This document shows positions 56,827-64,000 of a stretch of DNA of 64,000 nucleotides, piece by piece. The stretch spans positions 3,739,912 through 3,803,911 of the forward strand of contig NC_092629.1 of NCBI RefSeq assembly GCF_039555335.1. The letters are read 5' to 3'. The position numbers were made by a program, and so were the translations under genes. How positions within the stretch are numbered: position 1 is the stretch's first letter; the number at the start of each line of letters is the position of its first letter. Source of the DNA: Amphiura filiformis. Lineage: Eukaryota > Echinodermata > Ophiuroidea > Amphilepidida > Amphiuridae. The notes beneath the pieces are model-generated. The model was not told the origin of the DNA. It saw only the letters and a program-made list of their open reading frames with translations, and ran no database searches.

Positions 56827-57178
56827 CATAGGCGTAGATCCGGGGGGGATGGGGGGGATTTATCCCCCCCAATATTTTGCCAGGGGGGGATGCTCCATAC
56901 AATCATCCCCCCATGTTGACGCCTGAATATAGGTTTCTGACCAAATTTATCTCACATTTGCCCATTTTAGCCCCAAAAGTGCAAATTTTTGCGCGCTTCG
57001 CGCGCATTTATTCAACTTTTGCACCATATTTAATCAGTTTAGCTTCAAAATAGCAAATTTTTCGTGCGCATTTGTAACATCATCTTATTCTGTCGCCAAA
57101 AGGTGCTGCATTCACTATTCTTCAAGAATTTTTTTCAACACCATCCCCCCCAATGTCAAAAAGAAATCTACGCCACTG
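56827..57178. mobile_element. hAT-type MITE with 8-bp target duplication
   Basis: Ends CATAGGCGTAGATC and (inverted) CAGTGGCGTAGATT, flanked by the exact 8-bp duplication GAAGTTAG (56819-56826 and 57179-57186). The CAGTGGCGTAG-type terminus and 8-bp duplication are hallmarks of hAT elements. The interior is 352 bp, with G and C runs near both ends that can pair (GGGGGGGAT.../...ATCCCCCCC) and GCGCGCTTCGCGCGC. No transposase. Confidence 0.9.
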
Positions 57179-58110
57179 GAAGTTAGGAGCTTAATAATCA
57201 GGCCAAATAGACGAACTACAGGTGGGTATATAGAACTTTAGCAACCGAGGGGGGGCACAAATTTCTTGGTGAGCTAAAAAAGGATCATGAAATGTGTAAA
57301 TATAACATAGAGAGTCTTAAATTGAACAAATTCGAGCAAAGCGCGCCTAATTATTTATTTTTTTTAAAGCTGAAATGGTCAATATGGGATTAATTTCGTT
57401 AAAATTACATGCAAACATGCATTTCTCTTCTCTTTTTCTCCAAATTCTCTTCTCTTTTGTTTAAACCCGGGGGATTTAAAAAGGGCTGTATAGTATACTA
57501 CTGAACTAATAACTGAGGATCAATGACTTCCAGTGCACTTATTCGCGATATCACTTTCAGCAATTACCGATTGTGTGTGGATCATATAGCATGGACATTT
57601 TGGCTTTTTTTTTTTAACAGTTTGGTTTAAAATGGGGGGGTGGCATTTATTAGAGAGAATACGGAAGAGTTGTTTGTTTGCTTTTTTTTCAAAATATAAA
57701 TGAAGAGCTCTTGCACAAAAACAGACATATACTGATACTGCCCATGCTGGGTTGTGTATATGGATTGCAAACCGAATAGCACAATTTCACACAAGGTAGC
57801 TTCACACTGATGAAAAAATAAACTTCTATATGTATGCTATTTCTTAAATATAACATAAAAACTACACAAAGTTGTCAAATTATAAAATTGCACTATAGTA
57901 TAGATAAATTCAACAAAATATACACACAGTCTAAATTAGCAGTAATATATGATATGTACATTGTGCTTGTTTACACAAATTATGTAGTACAAAATTCATA
58001 CTTGATTAAACACATATCCATATATTCAACAGAAATTTTTGTGATACTGATGATTCACAGCTTGAAATATTCAAATTAAAAATATCCTTGTTTTTAATTT
58101 AACAAATGTG
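57179..58110. other. No recognisable feature
   Basis: AT-rich DNA with GGGGGGCAC and poly-T stretches (57246, 57605, 57680). The open frame 57834-58079 has no known motif. Confidence 0.5.
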
Positions 58111-58380
58111 TTCATCCATATCAAAAAAATGCACTTGTCGGCTGCTATATGTGCCTCATTTCACATAATAGCTAGGAATACCAAGCTCATCAAGTGGAGG
58201 TCACTTCAAATCATCCTCAAGTCACATGGTTTAGGAATACAGAGAGCATTCCTTAACCATGTGACTTGGGGATGATTTGAAGTAACCTCCACTTGAGATG
58301 AGTCTGGTATTTGCTACTGGCTATTATGTGAAATGAGACACATGTACCAGCTGACAAGTGCATCCCTTTGATATGGATGT
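58111..58380. repeat. Near-perfect 270-bp hairpin
   Basis: The left arm 58111-58238 and right arm 58248-58380 pair over about 128 bp with few mismatches (CATCCATATCAAA, ATGCACTTGTC, CTCATTTCACATAATAGC, TCAAGTGGAGG, ACTTCAAATCATCC, AAGTCACATGGTTWAGGAAT) around a loop of about 9 bp. The tiny loop and long stem make it a potential long hairpin RNA if transcribed. It could also be a foldback transposon. Confidence 0.93.
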
Positions 58381-58612
58381 ACAAAAAATGTGTATTCTAT
58401 CTGGGCACAAATTTAATTGCAATTAAGAATAGTTTTGCATTATATATTTAAACTTGAAAGCCATTGGTAAGCCATTGGTGAAAATTTGAATGAGTGCAAA
58501 ATGTGTGTACAAAATTATTTACTAAATTAAGTTATACTTCATTAAACACGTCTATTCACTTGCCCAAGTAGACATTTGTTGTGTTATTGAGTATTTACAG
58601 CCTGCAAATTTT

Positions 58613-59105
58613 ATAGAGTAATTACCCCTATCATTATGAGATAACAACTCAAAATCTATGCATCCAATGTTTAAACTGAAATAACAAAAAGAACCCAGTT
58701 TTGCTCTGCAAATTTTGAGGCCTTGTTTATCTTAAAATCCCATAATTTGTTGCCATGGTGACACTTTGAATGAAAAAGATTTCATTCAAAAGTTGCACCT
58801 AAACCCATAGAGTGCCTGATCATCTGGTCAAAGACGCGGGTCATCCTTGACCAGTCATGTAGAGAATGTAATGGTACACTGACTTGAGAAGCGTTTTAGT
58901 GCAGCTTTTGAAAATGCATCTTTTATCATTCAAGGAGTCATCATGGCTTTAAATATTGAGCATTGTGCGCTATCCAGACAAATAAGGTATCTAATTGTAC
59001 AGAACTAAACTGAGGTTGTCTTTGTTATTTCAGTTTCTTAAATTGATGCATATATTTTGAGTTATTGCCTCATAATAAAGTGGGGTAGTTACTTTTTTTG
59101 ATATG
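58613..59105. repeat. ~490-bp foldback element centred near 58850
   Basis: The left half from 58613 (AGTAATTACCCCTATCATTA...) is a diverged inverted copy of the right half ending at 59105 (...AGTGGGGTAGTTACTTTTTT). Shared words include AACTCAAAATMTATGCATC, CTGAAATAACAAA, GCCATGRTGAC, TTTGAATGAAAAAGAT-like and CAAAAGYTGCAC. The centre contains CTGGTCAAAGACGCGGGTCA and TTGACCAG. Confidence 0.85.
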
Positions 59106-59731
59106 TATATACTTTTAGGGAAAAAATCATATAACAAATTTGTACATGTATCCTGCCACATCTAACAAATGTAATTAAAAATATTTGTGCACAATGTATT
59201 GAAATTTAAAGGTAACTTTAAAATTGGTGAAAATTTAAGCTCAAAATTTAATGAGCACAAAATATGTGCACTTAATTAGCATCAAAAGTGGCTTACCCTA
59301 CACAATCAATAATTAATCAATTTACCAAATTATAATTAAATGAAAGGTGTGCAGCAGGTTGAAGTCAAACTACAAATATTCAGCCTATATGTAAACTACT
59401 GTATTGTATACACTGTTATTTTTGTACAGCATTTTTCACAATTTGGAGAACTGTTGTAATTTTGCAGAAATTACATGAAATTTAATGTTACTCTGTAACA
59501 TATTTTTGTGTGTTGTTATCTTTGTGTTTCCATTTTCATTTGCGAAAATAAAGTCCACACAAAAATAACAACATAAGTCATTCCAGTAACAATTATTTAG
59601 TATCAATGTAACATATTAATTTCCTTCATCAATAAATACAATACTGTATCGAAATTTTTTGAACCTTGCCAGACATTAAAAGTGTGTATAAATAATCAAA
59701 AACTAATAAAAAATCAAATTCCATGTGTACT
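59106..59731 (-). other. Probable 3' UTR or flank of the Gly/Asp-rich gene
   Basis: AT-rich DNA downstream (minus strand) of the stop at 59732. An ATTAAA word on the minus strand near 59481-59486 could serve as a poly(A) signal, but this is weak. No other feature. Confidence 0.3.
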
Positions 59732-60356
59732 TTAAAAGTCACCTCCAAAATCATCACCACCAAAATCTCCTCCAAAATCATCTCCTCCAAAATCATCACC
59801 ACCAAATCCACCATCATCATACCCCCCTCCATCATCAAATCCCCCACCACCATCATCATAGCCCCCTTGATCATAACCCCCTTGGTCATAACCCCCACCC
59901 GCATCATCCTCATAACCTCCTCCTTGGTCATATTCTCCTCCCTGATCTGCCCCACCCCCATCCGCCCCACCCCCATCCGCCCCACCCCCATCACCCTGAT
60001 TCTCATAATGATCATGGTCATGAAAGTGAGTATGAGTTTCATGCACATGCATGCCTCCGTGGTGGTGATGGCCCCAACCCCTCCCCACCCATAACCCCCA
60101 TACCCCCACCCTCCATACCCACCACCACTTAGTGCATAACCTGTCAGCATGCCAGTTGCGAAGCCATCATTTCCATATCCCCCTCCCCCTTGTTGGTTCA
60201 CTATGACAGTTTGCCCTCCTTGTTGACGGGTGTTCCCTTGTTGTCTGGGTTGGGGTCTTGCACCCCCTTGTTGTACAGGGTAACCCCTTGATGCTGCTTG
60301 CTGTTGTGGGTACCCCTGGTTAGGTTGATGGGCTTGATACGGTGGTGGAGGTACTC
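59732..60356 (-). CDS. Gly/His/Asp-rich PPxY protein, last exon (one-base frameshift)
   Basis: The exon begins at 60356 after CCTAACCAATTATAG and ends with TAA at 59734-59732. It first encodes VPPPPYQAHQPNQGYPQQQ (with PPPPY, a WW-domain ligand motif), a Gln/Arg/Gly-rich part, GQTVIVNQQGGGG, NDGFATGMLTGYALSGGG and GYGGWGYGGYGWG. The frame then fails at a G run (about 60078-60086); one extra G would join it to HHHHGGMHVHETHTHFHDHD, repeats of GGGAD and GGYDQ type, and a C-terminal series of GGDDF. Composition continues smoothly across the break, so an assembly error is as likely as a pseudogene. Function is unknown; metal binding by the His segment and WW binding are guesses. Upstream exons were not found. 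Confidence 0.65.
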
Positions 60357-60456
60357 CTATAATTGGTTAGGAAAAAATGGAAACAAATGTCATTAGCAGG
60401 GTCAGGACTTTGGCGAGATTACCCCAGAGTAGATTATAAGCATTAGGCACCAGAAT

Positions 60457-60654
60457 CAAATTTGTGCGATCTTTGGATCGACCGTCGATGCTTGTTATTT
60501 ATGAAATAACAACTAATTAATCAGAATTAATGCTAAATTCATAATTTTCAATATCGATACAGTAAAAGATTGACATGTTATCACAATTAATTGATTTACT
60601 AAATAATAAGGATTGACCAAGCATCGATGGTCGATCAAAAGATTGAACCAATTT
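60457..60654. repeat. ~200-bp foldback in the intron upstream
   Basis: CAAATTTGTGCGATCTTTGG then ATCGACCGTCGATGCTT at the left is answered by an inverted AAGCATCGATGGTCGATCAA with AAGATTGAACCAATTTG at the right. Arms are about 55-65 bp with moderate divergence. It lies 100 bp upstream of the acceptor of the Gly-rich exon. Confidence 0.8.
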
Positions 60655-60877
60655 GTTTCTATTGCCTTATAGATGCTTATATTCTTATAAATATAGTTTT
60701 ATATAATTTCAACCTTCTAGTGAATGTTTAAATTTAGACCCAATAATGATTTTTGTATTTACAAGTGAAGCAAGGTTGTAAAAAGAATTTGGTGAAAATC
60801 CCAGATATTCTATTCACACTCAATGTTATTCAATTTTACTTTAAAAAGATAATAATCTATATAATAATACTGGTAGT

Positions 60878-61234
60878 CTGTGACACTGTCTGTCTGTGAC
60901 TCTGTCTGTCTGTCTGTCCGCCTATTTTCTCTGAGACTAGGGGTCACACATTCTTCAAACTTGGTGGGTGGGTGCACCTTGACCCCATACAGAACAAGTT
61001 TGTATTGGTTAGTGGGTCAAGGTCACCCAAGGTCATCCAGGGGTCAAATTAGTAAAAACTGTTTTTCTCTGAGACTGGAGGTCGCACGTTCCTCAAACTT
61101 GACGGGTGCATGCGTCTTGACCCGGGACAGAACAAGTTTGTATTGGTTAGTGGGTCAAGGTCACCAGAGGTCATCTAGGGGTTAAATTAGTAAAAATTGT
61201 CATATGGGCATGCAACTTAGTGGGTAGGTGCATC
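60878..61234 (+). repeat. CTGT microsatellite and GGTCA-rich ~135-bp repeat, left part
   Basis: A (CTGT)n run at 60878-60925 leads into two copies, about 136 bp apart, of a unit with TTTTCTCTGAGAC (60926, 61062), CTTCAAACTTG, ACAGAACAAGTTTGTATTGG and TTAGTGGGTCAAGGTCACC, then GGGGTCAAATTAGTAAAAA. The open frame 60880-61185 is only this repeat. Confidence 0.88.
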
Positions 61235-61238
61235 TTGA

Positions 61239-62823
61239 GAGGGCGCAACACTAAATCACTCCGCATTTTATGTAACAACGAAATTCGGCTAATATAGTCC
61301 ATAGTGGATATGAGATTGTAGCGACCATATCTACCGACATGTTCACTTTAAATCACTCAATATCGGCTCATATGAATTCGACAAGTGTCTTTAATGATAA
61401 CATGCAGAAAAAAACTGGACAATTGATCTCAAAAGCAATTCTCTGTGGCGGATTAAGAGAAAACCCGATTTTGAAATGTGAGTGGTGAGTTTAGTATATT
61501 TTTTCCTCTTTTTTTGCAAGAAAAAAAAAAAAAAAAAGTCAATGGTCATCGATATATGCCGACAAAAGTTTTGGAATCTAGAGAAACAGAGCTTTAATTT
61601 GATACCAAATTTATTTTGCCAAGTATTGCAGGGACGCCAGAAATGGCGCTTGAAGTAGGCGAAATCACACGTTATCCTATGGGGCGCTGAATTAGTGCTG
61701 CGCCCCCTTGTAACGGCCGTCATTATGAACGTGTTCCTTTTACATTCTTCGCGCAAAATAAGAAACACGCTTCACAAAATGTGTTCTATTTCCATCATGA
61801 TGATAAACAAAGAATACAAAAAGTCATCCTCATGAAAAATTATTGGAAAAAACACTTTATTGGCCGAGTAGGCGCCTTCAAAGTCAAGAAAAAAAAAAAA
61901 AATCCTCAAAAAGGCTCATAAATGGATTTTAAGGTTAATAGACATTGTTAATCTGCATGAAGCCGTTTTGCTGAATATTCAGTAGGCCTACTCAAAAATA
62001 TCGCAATTGTTACTACTGGAACGGGGGGTATTTATACTTGAGACTCAGTAATAAATGATTTCCAAAAGAAAATGGCAACACTGATAATCTAGAAAAGAAA
62101 TTAATCTTGGTTCAAAGACGTGCTCAAATTGTCGTCTGTCACTAATTTTGTGAGTTCTGTATAAACTTTCGCATATTGGAGGAAAAGTCGAAATATTTGA
62201 TTTTCGGCATTTCGGCACTGATCTTTAAAACATCATTTCTCTTGAACGGAATGTCGCAGAGACATGAAATCTTCGGTGTTGAGCTTCAAATTTTCTCTAG
62301 TTTACTTAATGAGTAATAAATGTGGATTTTGAAAACTTTTAACACCTTATAAGAGGGCGCAACACTAAATCACTCCGCATTTTATGTAACAACGAAATTC
62401 GCTAATATAGTCCATAGTGGATATGAGATTGTAGCGACCATATCTACCGACATGTTCACTTTAAATCACTCAATATCGGCTCATATGAATTCGACAAGTG
62501 TCTTTATAATGATAACATGCAGAAAAAAACTGGACAATTGATCTCAAAAGCAATTCTCTGTGGCGGATTAAGAGAAAACCCGATTTTGAAATGTGAGTGG
62601 TGAGTTTAGTATATTTTTTCCTCTTTTTTTGCACCGCAAAATAGCGAAAAAAAGTCAATGGTCATCGATATATGCCGACAAAAGTTTTGGAATCTAGAGA
62701 AACAGAGCTTTAATTTGATACCAAATTTATTTTGCCAAGTATTGCAGGGACGCCAGAAATGGCGCTGAAGTAGGCCGAAATCACACGTTATCCTATGGGG
62801 CGCTGAATTAGTGCTGCGCCCCC
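61239..62823. mobile_element. Composite element: two direct ~470-bp copies flanking 644 bp
   Basis: Copy 1 is 61239-61708, copy 2 is 62353-62823, nearly identical apart from small indels. Each begins GAGGGCGCAACACTAAATCA and ends in an inverted version (TTAGTGCTGCGCCCCC). The whole is flanked by TTGA (61235-61238 and 62824-62827), and the surrounding GGTCA-rich repeat reads on across it. The 644-bp middle has no coding capacity. Either two MITEs moved as a unit, or it is an LTR-like arrangement with non-canonical ends. A diverged third copy begins at 63741. Confidence 0.82.
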
Positions 62824-62827
62824 TTGA

Positions 62828-63430
62828 CATAAGATGGAACAAGTTTGTATTGGTTAGTAGGTCAAGGTCAGCCAGGGGTCATCTGAGGTCAAATTAGTAA
62901 AAACTGTTTTGCGCCTATTTTCTCGGAAACTAGGGGTCCCACGTTCTTAAAAAACTTGGTGGGTGGGTGCATCTGGACCTCAGACAGAACAAGTTTGTTT
63001 CGGTTAGTGGGCCAAGATCACCCGAGGTTATCCAGGGGTCATCTGAGATAAAATTAGTAAAAAACTGTCGTATGGGCATGAAACTTGTTGGGTCCAGTCA
63101 ACTTTTAGAGTCAAATTTTTGGACGGTCATTTTGGGGTCATCCGGGGTCACCCAGGGGTCATCTGAGGTCAAATTAGTAAAAAATGTCATATGGGCATGA
63201 AACTTGGTGGGTACAGTCAACTTTTAGAATCAAATTTTTGGACGGTCATTTTGAGGTCATCCAAAGTCAAATTACGAGATCTGCCCTATGGGCATGAAAC
63301 GTGGTGGGTACAGTCAACATTTAGAGCCAAATTTTGGAAGATCATTTCGAGGTCACAAGGGGTCATCTGAGGTCAAATTAGTAAAAACTGTCCTATGGGC
63401 ATAAAAGTTGGTGAGTACAGTCACCATCAG
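62828..63430 (+). repeat. GGTCA-rich repeat, right part
   Basis: Continuation of the unit at 60926-61234 after the composite insertion: AACAAGTTTGTATTGGTTAG, TAGGTCAAGGTCAGCC, then a shorter variant with ATGGGCATGAAACTTG, CAGTCAACTTTTAGAG and GGACGGTCATTTTG, repeated about every 113-115 bp (near 63070, 63185, 63289 and 63397). Confidence 0.85.
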
Positions 63431-63740
63431 CCATGTAATCACGACAGCCGAGAACCGCCACATACGGGTAACCGCCTAGTAATATAATGATAGGCAATAG
63501 GCATCATACTTCCCTTTCATTTGATACAACATAATGTTATTCTTAAACACCTGGGTGCGTACTGAACTGAGCGGATGCATGTATTGTTTGCACTGTGCAA
63601 TGCACAATATCAGCATGGTGCATGTGAAGGACTCAATGGATTCGCCATTTTGCACAGGAGTGACTGGTTGAACTTGATGAAAAAAGGGCCATAAAGAGTG
63701 AATGGCTGCAAATTACATGCAACCATGATTTTGCAGGTGA
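63431..63740. other. No recognisable feature
   Basis: Unique-looking DNA between the GGTCA-rich repeat and the third MITE copy. Nothing that I can name. Confidence 0.5.
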
Positions 63741-64000
63741 GAGGGCGCACCACCAAATCACTCCACGATTTATGTACCAGTGAAATTCGGTTAAAATAGT
63801 CCACCGCTTATTTCAGCTTGTTGCGGCTCTATTTTCTATAGATATTGTCAAAATTCGCTTGTTTTCAGCTCATTTGCTTCCGACAAGTGTCTGCATGAAA
63901 GAATATGAGAAAAAATCCCAATATTTTGTTTCAGAGGTGAAGTTTTGGCGCGAATTTGAACAACGTCCGGTTTCAAAAATTGAGTGATATTTTAGGGTTA
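63741..64000 (+). mobile_element. Diverged, window-truncated copy of the 470-bp MITE family
   Basis: Starts GAGGGCGCACCACCAAATCA, then ATTTATGTACCAGTGAAATT and TAGTCCA, and later GCTCATTTGCTTCCGACAAG followed by TGTCT, all parallel to 61239 onwards but with many substitutions. It continues beyond the window edge. Confidence 0.75.

Noticed and set aside
59723-60132. Plus-strand His/Pro-rich and Ile/Thr-rich open frames
   Set aside because: Antisense of the Gly/Asp-rich exon; low-complexity mirror of a real minus-strand reading frame with a splice acceptor.
60880-61185. 101-codon open frame
   Set aside because: Two copies of a non-coding GGTCA-rich repeat give an internally repeated peptide; no gene signature.
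61239-62823. LTR retrotransposon with 470-bp LTRs
   Set aside because: The direct copies lack TG...CA ends, have inverted GGCGC termini, and the 644-bp interior has no coding or primer-binding signal that I can see; a composite MITE is preferred.
1-64000. tRNA and rRNA genes
   Set aside because: GGTTCAAAT-type words (15020, 39173, 46237) were inspected; the latter two are RT coding sequence (WFKS) and none has a surrounding cloverleaf that I can fold.

Overview
This window looks like intergenic, repeat-rich nuclear DNA of a marine invertebrate deuterostome, most probably an echinoderm. The evidence is indirect: CR1/L2-type LINEs whose ORF1 carries an esterase domain, a Ty3/Gypsy relic with the integrase-before-reverse-transcriptase order of Gmr1-like deuterostome elements, many TIR elements, split genes with GT-AG introns, and an excess of the palindrome TAGGCCTA. 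There are no bacterial operons, rRNA or tRNA genes that I can recognise.

Left flank (1-21.7 kb). An internally deleted Gmr1-like retrotransposon relic lies on the minus strand (1-1740). It is followed by unannotatable AT-rich DNA carrying small tandem repeats, MITEs, foldbacks and a Tc1 relic with long TIRs (9.5-10.2 kb). The main host genes are here, on the minus strand: a clean three-exon gene encoding a ZAR1-type 3CxxC zinc-finger protein (16426-18429), and 2.9 kb further along the same strand a more divergent paralogue (exon 1 at 13392-13514, exon 2 from 12680). A 2-kb element with mariner-like ends (19102-21144) follows.

Satellite block (21.7-54.9 kb). About 15 kb of a 44-bp satellite is split into six arrays. 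The separators are: a minus-strand CR1-type LINE, itself split by a nearly complete L1/Tx1-like LINE with a 7-bp TSD; a Kolobok/T2-like MITE with TTAA TSD; a full-length CR1 LINE with esterase ORF1 and PHD-EN-RT ORF2 (5-bp TSD); a solo LTR (5-bp TSD); and a 5'-truncated L2/CR1-type LINE, itself split by a 1.6-kb TIR element. In most cases removing the insertion restores the satellite phase, so the order of events can be read. Parts of the arrays have higher-order structure: 1268 bp and 1220 bp for the recent amplifications, 220/176 bp for an older one.

Right flank (54.9-64 kb). Several long inverted-repeat elements, a hAT MITE with 8-bp TSD, the last exon of an unnamed Gly/His/Asp-rich PPxY protein gene on the minus strand (59732-60356, with an apparent one-base frameshift in a G run), and a GGTCA-rich repeat interrupted by a composite element made of two direct ~470-bp copies with a common 4-bp TSD.

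The genes do not form a pathway. The coherent story is a satellite array acting as a landing zone for transposable elements, beside a small ZAR1-like gene cluster.
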